Source: a candidate division WOR-3 bacterium (GTDB lineage Bacteria; Hydrothermota; Tepidihabitantia; Tepidihabitantales; Tepidihabitantaceae). Taken from it: a DNA stretch of 64,000 bases. The stretch lies in assembly GCA_024653355.1 (NCBI GenBank), contig JANLFQ010000003.1, positions 1 to 64,000 of the forward strand, written 5' to 3'. Shown one piece after another: positions 8,704 to 16,992 of this stretch (position 1 is its first letter; each line of letters opens with the position of its first letter). The notes below the pieces were generated by a model. That model saw nothing but the letters and a program-made list of their open reading frames with translations. It made no database searches and had not been told where the DNA came from. Both the position numbers and the translations under genes were made by a program.

Positions 8704-8735
8704 AGGCAGGGCGAATCTCCACCCTGCCTGTTTCT
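8704..8735 (+). terminator. Rho-independent terminator
   Basis: Stem AGGCAGGG / CCCTGCCT with a 10-nt loop, then GTTTCTAT. It ends the unit at 6379-8562 or the lost gene before it. Confidence 0.65.
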
Positions 8736-8789
8736 ATACTTGATTGGGCACGATAATAACGGACTGAAAACCGTTACACAAACTTTCGC

Positions 8790-8817
8790 TTGACTTGAAT
8801 GTTAGATAGGGTATAAT
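8790..8817 (+). promoter_or_regulatory. Sigma-70-type promoter of the gene at 8919
   Basis: TTGACT (8790-8795), 16 nt, TATAAT (8812-8817). The leader is about 95 nt and ends with AAAGGAG before the ATG. The rest of the 356-bp gap from 8563 holds the orphan tail and the terminator. Confidence 0.75.
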
Positions 8818-8918
8818 TTAAACAAAGAGAAGTATCCCTGAAGCAAACCACCAACGGGTACAGAGAGGCTTTTGAGGATATTTTTCACAAGTAAAAAAAG
8901 AATAAAAGGAGAGTATAG

Positions 8919-10613
8919 ATGAAAAGCAAGATAGTCGCGCTGGCATTGATTTTAATGCTCAGCAGTATCTGGGCGGCGGTTGACCGCAACGCTCCGGAAA
9001 CTCTGTTTGAAAACCGATTTCCAGTTATTCAGAATGGCGCCTCATCTGAAGGAGCGGTTCCGTACCGATTCACGAACGAAGGTGATGCTTTGCCCGGACA
9101 GGTTGATAAACCAGCAGCACCCGCTATAGGCGCACCACCCCAAACTTCAGAGATGACCGACGAAGGGACACCGGTTGAACCCAAGCCATTGTGGGGAGAG
9201 GATTTTCAGGTTTATGATGGTGGAATCAAGAGCCCGGCACAACCTGGTTCGGAGCGGATGATTGCCTATGACCAAACCCACGCCGGGGTTCTGTTTGCTG
9301 CCTTTGTGGTTGCGAGTGGTGACACAATTAAAATCTATCGCTCAACCAATGGCGGTAGCAACTGGAATCTTTGGAATTTGGTTTTTCATACGGGTAATGT
9401 ATTGAGTTCACCAGAATTGGTGGTGGCAGAGGGCGACTCCAGTTTTGTATTTCTTTTTATGCGCACCTCGGCAAACAATGGTGATGTTTACTGTATCAGA
9501 TTCGGATTAACCGGCGGTTCTAATGTTTTTGCGGTTAAGGCGGATGGCGATACCATCGTCAATCTTGCGGCGTGCAAGGACAACGGCACACCCTACTACC
9601 TCTATGTTACCTATGAGTATCATAACGGCGATTATAATGTCCGGCTGATGCGCTCAACCGATTATGGCAGAACCTGGACCGCACCAGCGACTTTTGTTGA
9701 TAATACCCTTGTCCCCCCGAAACCGGACATTGCGGTAGGTTACAACAACCGGATATATGTGTCTTACCTTGACAAACGGCTGAGTTCGGTTGACTCGGCT
9801 TCTTTCCGGGTTAAGCGTTCTACGGACCAGGGTAATAGCTGGGAGCAGTCAAGACAGGTAGGGACGCCGTTTGTACGGGTGTTTGATGGAGTGATTGGGG
9901 CTGATAATACCGACCCGAGCATCTGGCTGGTTCATGTCCGGGATATGGAGCCTTTCAATGGAATGGGGCTGGGGGTATTCTATTACTACACCACCACTGA
10001 TGACACCATCTGGTATTACGGTGGTGATGACGGTATCGGTCACGGGGATACCGATAACAACGAAATGATGCCCAGTATCGCTACCGATTGGTCAACTGGT
10101 GCTCCAACGGTATGTTATGCCATCGTGCCATCGGAATCACTGATGTTCACCTGGTGTTCTGGAGATACAAACTGGACAACGCCGGTCAAGGTGAACGACC
10201 ATCGGCACACGGGCAATTTTGCGCCGGCTGCGGGCTGGAAAAATGTCGGTTCCTCTTCTTATTCAACTGTGCTCTATGCCGGTATTGGACCGGATGAACT
10301 GTGGTTTGACTCCTGGGATAATACAACCGGAGTGAATGAGGAAAAACCGGCAGGAGTCAAACAACTGGTTACGGTTAAGCCAAACCCGGTAGCGGGCAGA
10401 GCGGTAATCAACTGGGCAACTGTTAGCAGCGGCACAGTGGAACTGACGATTCACGATGTTGCCGGCAGACGGGTTGCAACACTTGTTCAGGGACAGTTGA
10501 ATCCGGGTGAGCATCAGGCGGTCTGGAACTGCGCGGATGTGCCAGCGGGTGTGTATCTGTACCGGCTGAATGGAACATTAGCGGAGACAGGCAGGATTGT
10601 AGTTTCCCATTAA
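8919..10613 (+). CDS. Sialidase-like (BNR-repeat) secreted protein with T9SS sorting domain
   Basis: The protein has 564 residues. Signal peptide MKSKIVALALILMLSSIWA. Residues about 100-460 have BNR/Asp-box motifs: STNGGSNWNLW, STDYGRTWTAP and STDQGNSWEQS (S-x-D/N-x-G-x-x-W), the hallmark of six-bladed sialidase-like propellers. I do not see the arginine triad of true sialidases with confidence, so enzyme activity is open. Residues about 480-564 are a sorting domain: VKPNPVAGRAVINW, LTIHDVAGRRVATL, CADVPAGVYLYRL, GRIVVSH. Its own promoter and a strong terminator make it a single-gene unit. Confidence 0.8.
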   Translation: MKSKIVALALILMLSSIWAAVDRNAPETLFENRFPVIQNGASSEGAVPYRFTNEGDALPGQVDKPAAPAIGAPPQTSEMTDEGTPVEPKPLWGEDFQVYDGGIKSPAQPGSERMIAYDQTHAGVLFAAFVVASGDTIKIYRSTNGGSNWNLWNLVFHTGNVLSSPELVVAEGDSSFVFLFMRTSANNGDVYCIRFGLTGGSNVFAVKADGDTIVNLAACKDNGTPYYLYVTYEYHNGDYNVRLMRSTDYGRTWTAPATFVDNTLVPPKPDIAVGYNNRIYVSYLDKRLSSVDSASFRVKRSTDQGNSWEQSRQVGTPFVRVFDGVIGADNTDPSIWLVHVRDMEPFNGMGLGVFYYYTTTDDTIWYYGGDDGIGHGDTDNNEMMPSIATDWSTGAPTVCYAIVPSESLMFTWCSGDTNWTTPVKVNDHRHTGNFAPAAGWKNVGSSSYSTVLYAGIGPDELWFDSWDNTTGVNEEKPAGVKQLVTVKPNPVAGRAVINWATVSSGTVELTIHDVAGRRVATLVQGQLNPGEHQAVWNCADVPAGVYLYRLNGTLAETGRIVVSH

Positions 10614-10626
10614 ACGCTGCTGATTT

Positions 10627-10663
10627 AAGGGGCAGGATGGATTCCTTCCTGCCCCTTTTCTTT
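10627..10663 (+). terminator. Rho-independent terminator
   Basis: An 11-bp stem AAGGGGCAGGA / TCCTGCCCCTT, then TTCTTT. It directly follows the stop of the BNR gene. Confidence 0.85.
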
Positions 10664-10797
10664 CGGTAACTGGTATATTCCCCATACAATATCGGATAGT
10701 CACTGATTGTGGCTTGAGAAAGCACAGTGACACTTCGGTTCTTATAATCGGGCGCACCGGTGTTTAATTACTGCCCGACATCAGCCGGATATTTGAT

Positions 10798-10826
10798 TTG
10801 ACTTTTAAGGATGGGGTAATTATAAT
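10798..10826 (+). promoter_or_regulatory. Promoter of the rpmA unit
   Basis: TTGACT (10798-10803), 17 nt, TATAAT (10821-10826). The leader is about 38 nt with AAAGGAG before the start. Confidence 0.8.
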
Positions 10827-10870
10827 CTACCCTTGTGTTCATCTTAAAGGAGTAAGAGAAAGGAGTAGTT

Positions 10871-11128
10871 ATGGCGCATAAGAAGGGTGGCGGAACCGCC
10901 AAAAACGGCCGCGACAGTGCTGGCAAGCGGCTGGGTGTAAAGGCTTATGGCGGTGAGCTGGTGCGCACCGGCGAGGTTTTGGTCCGGCAGCGCGGCACAA
11001 GGATTCTGCCGGGCAAAAATGTTGGTCGGGGTAGTGATGATACACTTTACGCCTTGCAGGATGGTGTGGTGCGTTTTGAATGGGCAAGCCGGGATAAGAA
11101 ACGGATTTCGGTTTACCCGGTAAATTAA
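10871..11128 (+). CDS. rpmA: 50S ribosomal protein L27
   Basis: The protein has 85 residues, the family's usual length. It begins [24 protein letters not shown], the canonical L27 start, whose flexible tail reaches the peptidyl-transferase centre, and continues [22 protein letters not shown] and [11 protein letters not shown]. There is no N-terminal extension of the kind cut off in Firmicutes. L27 usually follows rplU (L21); here rplU is absent, and rpmA instead leads a unit with a metallo-hydrolase and fumarase genes. The promoter at 10798 and the RBS AAAGGAG fit strong expression. Confidence 0.95.
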   Translation: MAHKKGGGTAKNGRDSAGKRLGVKAYGGELVRTGEVLVRQRGTRILPGKNVGRGSDDTLYALQDGVVRFEWASRDKKRISVYPVN

Positions 11129-11156
11129 AGATGACTTTTTCCGAAAAGGGGATGCG

Positions 11157-11813
11157 ATGAAGGTCAAGTGGTTGGGCCATGCGGCATTTCTTTTTACCGC
11201 TGATGACGGGACGAAAATACTCACCGACCCTTATGTGCCCGGTGCTTATGATGGTGCGGTCGGGTATGGTAAGATAGAGGAGGTTGCGGACATCGTTACG
11301 GTGAGCCATGAGCATGCGGACCACAATGGGGCACGGGATTTACCGGGAAAACCGCAGGTTCTGAAAGGAAGCGGTGAATGGGCGATAAAAGGGGTGAAGG
11401 TTAAGGGGGTGGCGACTTTTCACGACCCGACAAAGGGCAAAGAGCGGGGCACAAATACTATTTTTATCTATGAGGTTGACAACCTGCGTTTGGTGCACCT
11501 CGGCGACCTGGGACACATCCTTGATGAAGGAGTGTTGCCAGTTCTGGGCAGGGTTGATGTGCTTTTCGTGCCGGTAGGTGGCGTGTTTACGATTGATGCC
11601 CATCAGGCGGCTGAACTGGTGAAGATGGTTAAACCGCGGCTGGTGATTCCGATGCACTACAAGACACCGAAACTGGGTTTTGGTATTGCCGGGGTTGAGG
11701 ACTTTTTGAAACTGGCACCCGGGGTGAAGCAGGTTGGCAAATCTGAGGTTGAGGTCAAGCCGGCACTACTGCCCGCAGGTACCGAGACCTGGGTGCTTTT
11801 ACCGGCGCTCTAA
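11157..11813 (+). CDS. UPF0173-type metallo-beta-lactamase-fold metal-dependent hydrolase
   Basis: The protein has 218 residues, close to the family's usual 225. It begins MKVKWLGHAAFLF and carries the zinc motif SHEHADHN (H-x-H-x-D-H) at about residues 47-54, HLGDLGH at about 115-121, PVGGVFTIDAHQA and PMHYKT with further metal-ligand histidines near 165. This is the YtkL/UPF0173 family, cytoplasmic, of unknown substrate. It starts 28 nt after rpmA with AAAAGGGG as RBS, and fumarase alpha begins 9 nt after its stop, so it is probably the second gene of one operon. Family call is safe, substrate unknown. Confidence 0.85.
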   Translation: MKVKWLGHAAFLFTADDGTKILTDPYVPGAYDGAVGYGKIEEVADIVTVSHEHADHNGARDLPGKPQVLKGSGEWAIKGVKVKGVATFHDPTKGKERGTNTIFIYEVDNLRLVHLGDLGHILDEGVLPVLGRVDVLFVPVGGVFTIDAHQAAELVKMVKPRLVIPMHYKTPKLGFGIAGVEDFLKLAPGVKQVGKSEVEVKPALLPAGTETWVLLPAL

Positions 11814-11822
11814 GCGGAGGCG

Positions 11823-12695
11823 ATGGTGGCTGAATCGGGTAATGGTTGTCAATGCCGGGAGATTCCGTTTGCACAGGTTAAGGAAACTGTTGCCCGGTTG
11901 TGCATTGAGGCAAACTGTGTTTTAGGCGATGATATGGTGCGGGCGCTGGAGAATGGGTTGAAGGCGGAAGAGTCGGAGACCGGTAAGGAGATTTTCCAGC
12001 AACTGCTGAAGAATCAGGAGATTGCCCGTGCCGATATGATGCCGATATGTCAGGACACCGGTTGGGCGGTTGTCTGGGTGGAGATTGGTTCGGAGGTGCG
12101 CATTACCGGCGGCGCGCTGGGCACCGCAATTCAGGAAGGGGTGGCAAAGGGCTATACCGAAGGTTATTTAAGAAAGTCAATCGTTGCTGACCCGATACGC
12201 CGGAAAAATACCGGCAACAATACGCCGGCGATTGTTTATTATGAGATTGTGCCCGGTAACAAGTTAAAGATTACGGTGCAGCCCAAAGGCGGGGGCAGTG
12301 AAAATATGAGTGAGGTGAAGATGCTTTCTGCCGCTGATGGGGTTGAAGGTATTAAGCGGTTTGTTGTTGACCGGGTGTGGCGTTCGCAGGCGAACCCGTG
12401 CCCGCCGATTATCGTGGGTGTGGGTATTGGCGGGACATTTGAGAAGTGTGCGCAACTGGCAAAGAGGGCGCTTTTGCGGGAGGTGGGCTCGGTGCATCCG
12501 GACCCGTTCTATGCGCAACTGGAGCAGGAGTTGCTGCAAGAAATCAATAAACTGGGAATTGGACCCCAGGGTTTTGGGGGCAGGGTCACCGCCTTAGCGG
12601 TGTTCATTGAGGCGTTCCCCTGTCACATTGCGATGATGCCCTGTGCGGTCAATATCAACTGCCATGCGGCAAGGCATAAGAGCGCAATTTTATGA
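11823..12695 (+). CDS. Class I fumarate hydratase, alpha (N-terminal) subunit
   Basis: The protein has 290 residues, as expected for the two-subunit, Fe-S-dependent class I fumarase/L(+)-tartrate dehydratase family. Diagnostic stretches are MMPICQDTGWAVVWVEIG (first cluster Cys), NTPAIVYYEIVPGNK, PKGGGSENMS, PPIIVGVGIGGTFE and AVNINCHAARHK. It converts fumarate to malate together with the beta subunit, which overlaps it by 4 nt (ATGA). The first 20 residues, rich in Cys (CQC), are unusual. The next genes encode fumarate reductase-like subunits, which favours fumarase over tartrate dehydratase. Confidence 0.9.
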   Translation: MVAESGNGCQCREIPFAQVKETVARLCIEANCVLGDDMVRALENGLKAEESETGKEIFQQLLKNQEIARADMMPICQDTGWAVVWVEIGSEVRITGGALGTAIQEGVAKGYTEGYLRKSIVADPIRRKNTGNNTPAIVYYEIVPGNKLKITVQPKGGGSENMSEVKMLSAADGVEGIKRFVVDRVWRSQANPCPPIIVGVGIGGTFEKCAQLAKRALLREVGSVHPDPFYAQLEQELLQEINKLGIGPQGFGGRVTALAVFIEAFPCHIAMMPCAVNINCHAARHKSAIL

Positions 12696-13255
12696 CGAGC
12701 GATAAGAAACACATCACGACGCCATTGACCGAAGAGGTGGTGCGCAATTTGCGTGCCGGGGATGCGGTGCTTTTGTCGGGCAAGATTTACACCGCCCGGG
12801 ATTTGGCGCACCGGCGTTTGGTTGAAAGTTTAGAACGGGGCGAGAAACTGCCGTTTCAGATTCAGGGTGCGGTTGTTTACTATGTTGGACCGAGTCCGGC
12901 AAAACCGGGTAAGCCGATTGGCGCGTGCGGGCCCACCACATCTTATCGGATGGACCCTTACACCCCGAAACTGCTGTCCGTGGGGCTCAAAGGGATGATT
13001 GGTAAAGGCAACCGCAGTCCGGCAGTGATTGAAGCGCTGAAGCAATACTGTGCGGTTTACTTTGCAGCGGTGGGTGGTGCGGCAGCACTTCTTGCCCAGC
13101 GGGTAAAACAGGCAACGCCGGTTGCCTATGAGGATTTGGGACCGGAAGCGGTACAGGAACTGTTGGTTGAGGACCTACCGCTGATTGTGGTCAATGACTG
13201 TTATGGTGGCGACCTTTACGAGGAGGGCGTGAGGAGGTTTCGAAAGGAGGGTTGA
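12692..13255 (+). CDS. Class I fumarate hydratase, beta (C-terminal) subunit
   Basis: The protein has 187 residues, the normal size for the separate beta subunit. Motifs: HITTPLTEEVVRNLRAGD, LSGKIYTARDLAHRR, VYYVGPSPAKPGKPIGACGPTTSYRMD and GKGNRSP, all typical of the swivelling domain that binds substrate carboxylates. Translation is coupled to the alpha subunit through ATGA at 12692. It ends 5 nt before the ATG of the Fe-S subunit of the reductase, so fumarase and reductase should be made together. Confidence 0.9.
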   Translation: MTSDKKHITTPLTEEVVRNLRAGDAVLLSGKIYTARDLAHRRLVESLERGEKLPFQIQGAVVYYVGPSPAKPGKPIGACGPTTSYRMDPYTPKLLSVGLKGMIGKGNRSPAVIEALKQYCAVYFAAVGGAAALLAQRVKQATPVAYEDLGPEAVQELLVEDLPLIVVNDCYGGDLYEEGVRRFRKEG

Positions 13256-13260
13256 GGATT

Positions 13261-14013
13261 ATGGAAAAGGAGAAGACAAAAGGGCGCAGACCAAAGACAA
13301 AAAAGGTTGCGGAGCAGGAAGCGGCTAACGGTTCCCAGCAGTTCGTGACGATATATGTGATGGGTGAGGCGTATCAGGTGCCCAAAGAGTTGACGATAAT
13401 GAAGGCGATGGAGTATGCCGGGTACCGTTTTATCCGGGGTTGCGGTTGTCGGGGCGGATTCTGCGGTGCCTGCGGTACGGTTTATCGAACCCGGGACTCC
13501 TACAAACTCAAGGTCGGGCTTGCCTGTCAGACGGTGGTGGAAGATGGGATGTATCTGACCCAGATTCCATTCTATCCGGCGAATAAGAAGATTTACAACA
13601 TCGAGGAACTCAAGGCGGACACGCAGGTCCTGGTGCGGCACTATCCGGAACTGATGCGCTGTATCGCCTGCAACTCCTGCACGAAAATCTGTCCCCAGGA
13701 TATCGATGTGATGGGATATGTGCAGGCGGCGATTCGGGGTGACATCGCCCGGGTGGCAGATATGTCGTTTGACTGTATTATGTGCGGGCTGTGTGCCAGC
13801 CGATGTCCGGCAGAGATTGTCCATTACAATGTGGCGCTGCTTGCCCGCCGGCTTTACGGTGCCAAGATTGCCCCGCGCGCGGCACATCTTCAGGAACGGC
13901 TGAAGGAGATTGAAGCCGGGGCGTTTGAGCCCGGTCTGGACAAACTTACCAAGATGAGTGAAGAAGAGCTTTCCCGCCTGTATTACGAGGCGCGGGATAT
14001 TGAACCGGAGTAA
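13261..14013 (+). CDS. Fumarate reductase/succinate dehydrogenase-type iron-sulfur subunit
   Basis: The protein has 250 residues. ATG 13261 is chosen over the overlapping TTG at 13252; AAGGAGGG and GAGG lie before it. The N-terminus is very basic (EKEKTKGRRPKTKK). The 2Fe-2S domain has CGCRGGFCGACG near residues 61-72 and a fourth Cys in GLACQT near 90. The C-terminal part carries CIACNSCTKICP and CIMCGLCASRCP, two cluster motifs arranged as in SdhB/FrdB or thiol:fumarate reductase TfrB. It should pass electrons to the flavoprotein encoded 3 nt downstream. No membrane-anchor subunit is encoded next to it, so the complex is likely soluble or docks on an unknown partner. The electron donor is not evident. 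Confidence 0.85.
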   Translation: MEKEKTKGRRPKTKKVAEQEAANGSQQFVTIYVMGEAYQVPKELTIMKAMEYAGYRFIRGCGCRGGFCGACGTVYRTRDSYKLKVGLACQTVVEDGMYLTQIPFYPANKKIYNIEELKADTQVLVRHYPELMRCIACNSCTKICPQDIDVMGYVQAAIRGDIARVADMSFDCIMCGLCASRCPAEIVHYNVALLARRLYGAKIAPRAAHLQERLKEIEAGAFEPGLDKLTKMSEEELSRLYYEARDIEPE

Positions 14014-14016
14014 AAG

Positions 14017-15645
14017 ATGTACCCAGAATCAATGCAGGAGTCAATTAAAAAACTGGAGGCGACAAGGCAGGAACGAATCAAGCAGGGTAAGATTCAGTTG
14101 CTCGATGCTGAAAGTAAAAAGGCGCTCTTGAAGTCGTTCCACCCCGATTACATTGAGACCAGTATGCGGGCGCTGGTTGTTGGTCCGAACAAAGGCGACC
14201 GAACACCCCACGAACTCGCGGACTTGCTTGAAGCCTGGCCTTTGGTCGAGCAAAAGCGGTTTGACCCGGACAACCCGAAGTTTGATGTTGATGTGTTAAT
14301 CATTGGCGGTGGTGGTGCCGGGGTCGCGGCGGCATTAACGGCGGCGGAGCACGGGGCAAAGGTACTTTTAACCACGAAACTGCGGCTGGGTGACGCCAAC
14401 ACGATGATGGCGCAGGGCGGAATTCAGGCGGCAGACAAGCCGAACGATTCACCAGAAAGGCACTACCTTGATGTACTTGGCGGCGGGCATTTCAAAAACA
14501 TCCCGGCGCTGGCAAGGGCGCTGGTCACTGATGCCCCGGGCGTCATCGCCTGGCTGGAAGAGTTAGGGGTGATGTTTGACAAAGAGCCGGACGGCACGAT
14601 GAAGACGATTCACGGCGGCGGCACTTCCCGGAAGCGGATGCACGCCTGCCGGGACTACACCGGTGCCGAGATTATGCGGACACTGCGGGACGAGTTTCGC
14701 AACCGGGAACTGACGGTCTTGGAGTTCTGTGCCGCGCTGGAACTGTTGACCGATGATGATGGTGCTTGCACCGGTGCGGCGTTTGTCAACTTAGATACGA
14801 ACGAGTTGTTTACGGTGCGGGCAAAGACGGTAATTCTGGCGACGGGCGGTTGTGGCAGACTGCACATCCAGGGTTTCCCCTGCACGAATCATTACGGCGC
14901 CACTGCGGACGGGCTGGTTTTAGCCTATCGGGCGGGTGCAAAACTGGCGTTCATCGACACGATTCAGTACCATCCGACCGGGGTTGCCTATCCGGAGCAG
15001 ATTGTCGGGCAGTTGATTACCGAGAAGGTGCGCGGACTTGGTGCCCATCTGGTCAATGTGCATGGCAACCGGTTTATCTACGAACTGGAGAGCCGGGACA
15101 TCACCGCTTCGGCAATAATACGGGAGTGCGTGGGCAGAGGAAATGGGGTTAAGACGCCCACGGGTCGCCTTGGAGTGTGGCTTGATACGCCGCTCATTGA
15201 ACAACTCAAAGGTGAAGGTGCGGTCAAAGCGAATCTGCCCGCAATGTACCACCAGTTTGCCCGGTTCGGGATTTTTATGGACAAGGAGCCAATCTTGACC
15301 TATCCAACCCAGCACTATCAGAACGGTGGGATTCTAATCAACGACCAGGGCGAGACCGGGGTTAAGAACCTTTATGCCGCGGGTGAAGTGGCGGGCGGAA
15401 TTCACGGCAGAAACCGGTTGATGGGTAATTCACTTCTTGACATACTGGTTTTTGGTCGCAGGGCGGGCAGAAGTGCGGCGGAAAAGGCAAAGGTGACAAC
15501 GGTGCGCAATTGCGGGTTCAAACACATCATCCAGTTTGAAGCGGAACTGAAAAAGGCGGGGGTACCCAAAAACCGGCGCGCACCGATGCTTCTGCCCGAA
15601 TACCGCAGGCCGGAACTACAAACCCCGTTGGCGTTTGTCGATTAG
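14017..15645 (+). CDS. Fumarate reductase/succinate dehydrogenase-type flavoprotein subunit
   Basis: The protein has 542 residues. The dinucleotide-binding motif IIGGGGAGVAAALTAAEHG is near residues 94-112. Then come the FAD-contact stretch TMMAQGGIQAA, GGGTSRKRMHACRDYTGAEIM, ATGGCGRLH, QYHPTGVAYP, EKVRGLGAHLVNVHGNRF, THYQNGGILIN and GRNRLMGNSLLDILVFGRRAG. These hold the substrate His and Arg residues of the FrdA/SdhA/NadB family. About 90 residues precede the FAD domain, with a basic helix (KKLEATRQERIKQGK); that extension is not typical. The C-terminal helical cap is short compared with FrdA (about 600 residues). Next to fumarase it most likely reduces fumarate or oxidises succinate; L-aspartate oxidase is less likely. 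Confidence 0.85.
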   Translation: MYPESMQESIKKLEATRQERIKQGKIQLLDAESKKALLKSFHPDYIETSMRALVVGPNKGDRTPHELADLLEAWPLVEQKRFDPDNPKFDVDVLIIGGGGAGVAAALTAAEHGAKVLLTTKLRLGDANTMMAQGGIQAADKPNDSPERHYLDVLGGGHFKNIPALARALVTDAPGVIAWLEELGVMFDKEPDGTMKTIHGGGTSRKRMHACRDYTGAEIMRTLRDEFRNRELTVLEFCAALELLTDDDGACTGAAFVNLDTNELFTVRAKTVILATGGCGRLHIQGFPCTNHYGATADGLVLAYRAGAKLAFIDTIQYHPTGVAYPEQIVGQLITEKVRGLGAHLVNVHGNRFIYELESRDITASAIIRECVGRGNGVKTPTGRLGVWLDTPLIEQLKGEGAVKANLPAMYHQFARFGIFMDKEPILTYPTQHYQNGGILINDQGETGVKNLYAAGEVAGGIHGRNRLMGNSLLDILVFGRRAGRSAAEKAKVTTVRNCGFKHIIQFEAELKKAGVPKNRRAPMLLPEYRRPELQTPLAFVD

Positions 15646-15656
15646 TTTTCGGTGTT

Positions 15657-16307
15657 TTAGTTTAATAAAAGCAGTTTCTGTTTTTCTTCCTGTCCGTTGA
15701 CCTGGACACGAATGATATAGGCACCACGGGGTAGTGCTCTCAGGTCTAAACTCAACCCATCTTGCCGGGTCAGCCCTGACTTATGAACAACCATTTTGCC
15801 GGTAATGTCGTAGAGATTCAGGTTGACATTAATTCCTGCAGGGAAACCGTTAACCCGAACCTTGCCTGAGGTTGTGGGGTTAGGAGTAATTGAGAACAGA
15901 CTATTTCTATACGGGGAGCCACTTTCATAAAGTCCGCTGATGGAGTCGTCTTCAAACCGCACCTTGGGGGTTTGAAAACCGAGGTAACCGGGCAGGTCGT
16001 ACCAGGTGTCGGGAAGGAGCGGGTAGATTTCTAAACGGGACGGAATTCCCTGAACCCGGTAGAACATTTCGAGCCGGCTGGGCCATTCACTTTTCGGGGC
16101 AAACTGGATTGTGTCAACGGTTCCCGGGTCTCCTCCCCAGTTCGGGGTCTGTTCAACAATCGGACCGGGCGCACTGGTTAAATACCAGATGATACTGTCA
16201 CCATACACGGTAAGATTCCCGGTTTCGAGAATTCCGGCGACAGGTATGCCTGACAAATAGGGCACAAACAGAAAACAGAGACTGATGACTGCAACCATTC
16301 CCTTCAT
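15657..16307 (-). CDS. Small T9SS cargo protein, paralogue of the gene at 22577
   Basis: The protein has 216 residues. ATG 16307 is chosen because GGAGGT lies 5-6 nt upstream; an upstream ATG at 16319 would include that RBS. Signal peptide MKGMVAVISLCFLFVPYLSG. The mature part resembles the protein at 22577: both have a short strand region, PNWGG/PGWAANPG, a Phe-rich stretch, then IYPLLPDTWYDLP versus IYRPVSDSWYSFP. The C-terminus is a sorting domain: FSITPNPTTSGKVRV, LNLYDITGKMVVHKSG, LRALPRGAYIIRVQ, KLLLLN. The molecular role is unknown. It converges on the flavoprotein gene with 11 bp between stops. Confidence 0.75.
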   Translation of the reverse strand: MKGMVAVISLCFLFVPYLSGIPVAGILETGNLTVYGDSIIWYLTSAPGPIVEQTPNWGGDPGTVDTIQFAPKSEWPSRLEMFYRVQGIPSRLEIYPLLPDTWYDLPGYLGFQTPKVRFEDDSISGLYESGSPYRNSLFSITPNPTTSGKVRVNGFPAGINVNLNLYDITGKMVVHKSGLTRQDGLSLDLRALPRGAYIIRVQVNGQEEKQKLLLLN

Positions 16308-16332
16308 TTTTACCTCCATTCCTTATTAATTA

Positions 16333-16361
16333 ATTATACCGGATAAAGAGCGGTCGGTCAA
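16333..16361 (-). promoter_or_regulatory. Promoter of the minus-strand gene ending at 15657
   Basis: On the minus strand, TTGACC (16361-16356), 17 nt, TATAAT (16338-16333). Confidence 0.8.
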
Positions 16362-16372
16362 CCGATTTTATT

Positions 16373-16861
16373 TTACAGTTCATTGTAGGTGTGGGCGATA
16401 ACAATGACCGTTTTGTTCTCCTGAGGAGAGACGGTGATGTCAACAACCTCTTTGTCCACACCGTCAACATAGCCGATAAAACTGCGCCGGGTAAAACGTT
16501 CGTGTTGGACATCTTCTGCCTGTTTCCAGTCGGAGAGGAGATTGGTGAAGTAACGCCATACCTTATCTGCGGGGTCCGATGTTTCGAAGTTGTAAGAGCA
16601 ACCCCAGCGGGCTCTTTCGTATTTGCCGTAGCGGGCGAGCGGTTTAGCACCGGGGTAGTACAGTTTTTTGGGCAAACCGGTCAAGTCGACACCACCGACA
16701 GTGCCAATGAACACTTCACCGAGAAGGCTGTTGAATTGCGGTTTTGCGCCGGCGGCTTTTTCTTTGCCTGCTGGTTTGATTTCGGGTTTGGCGGCTTTGG
16801 GACAGCCGAACAGCCCAATGACAGCAAGAGTAATGATAAAGATTAGGCAGATGCGTCGCAT
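16373..16861 (-). CDS. Predicted lipoprotein of unknown function
   Basis: The protein has 162 residues. MRRICLIFIITLAVIGLFGC is a lipoprotein signal with lipobox LFGC; Cys20 would be lipidated. A Lys/Ala/Pro-rich linker (PKAAKPEIKPAGKEKAAGAK) follows. The globular part (KLYYPGAKPLARYGKYE, SDPADKVWRYFTNLLSDW, VDITVSPQENKTVIVIAHTYN) resembles small lipoproteins annotated only as hypothetical. RBS AAAGGAG. It stands alone with its own promoter, divergent from the SBBP gene at 16993. Role unknown. Confidence 0.75.
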   Translation of the reverse strand: MRRICLIFIITLAVIGLFGCPKAAKPEIKPAGKEKAAGAKPQFNSLLGEVFIGTVGGVDLTGLPKKLYYPGAKPLARYGKYERARWGCSYNFETSDPADKVWRYFTNLLSDWKQAEDVQHERFTRRSFIGYVDGVDKEVVDITVSPQENKTVIVIAHTYNEL

Positions 16862-16882
16862 TGCGTCTCCTTTTTTATATCT

Positions 16883-16910
16883 AATATACCGAATTTCCTG
16901 ATGTTGTCAA
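16883..16910 (-). promoter_or_regulatory. Promoter of the lipoprotein gene
   Basis: On the minus strand, TTGACA (16910-16905), 16 nt, TATATT (16888-16883). It lies back to back with the plus-strand promoter at 16936. Confidence 0.75.
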
Positions 16911-16935
16911 CACTCCGGGGTCAATTGGGAACTAT

Positions 16936-16963
16936 TTGACAAAATGGTATTGGTGATTAAAAT
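16936..16963 (+). promoter_or_regulatory. Promoter of the SBBP gene at 16993
   Basis: TTGACA (16936-16941), 16 nt, TAAAAT (16958-16963), then AAAGGAGGAG before the ATG. Confidence 0.7.
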
Positions 16964-16992
16964 TAAGAATACGAACTTTAAAAGGAGGAGCA

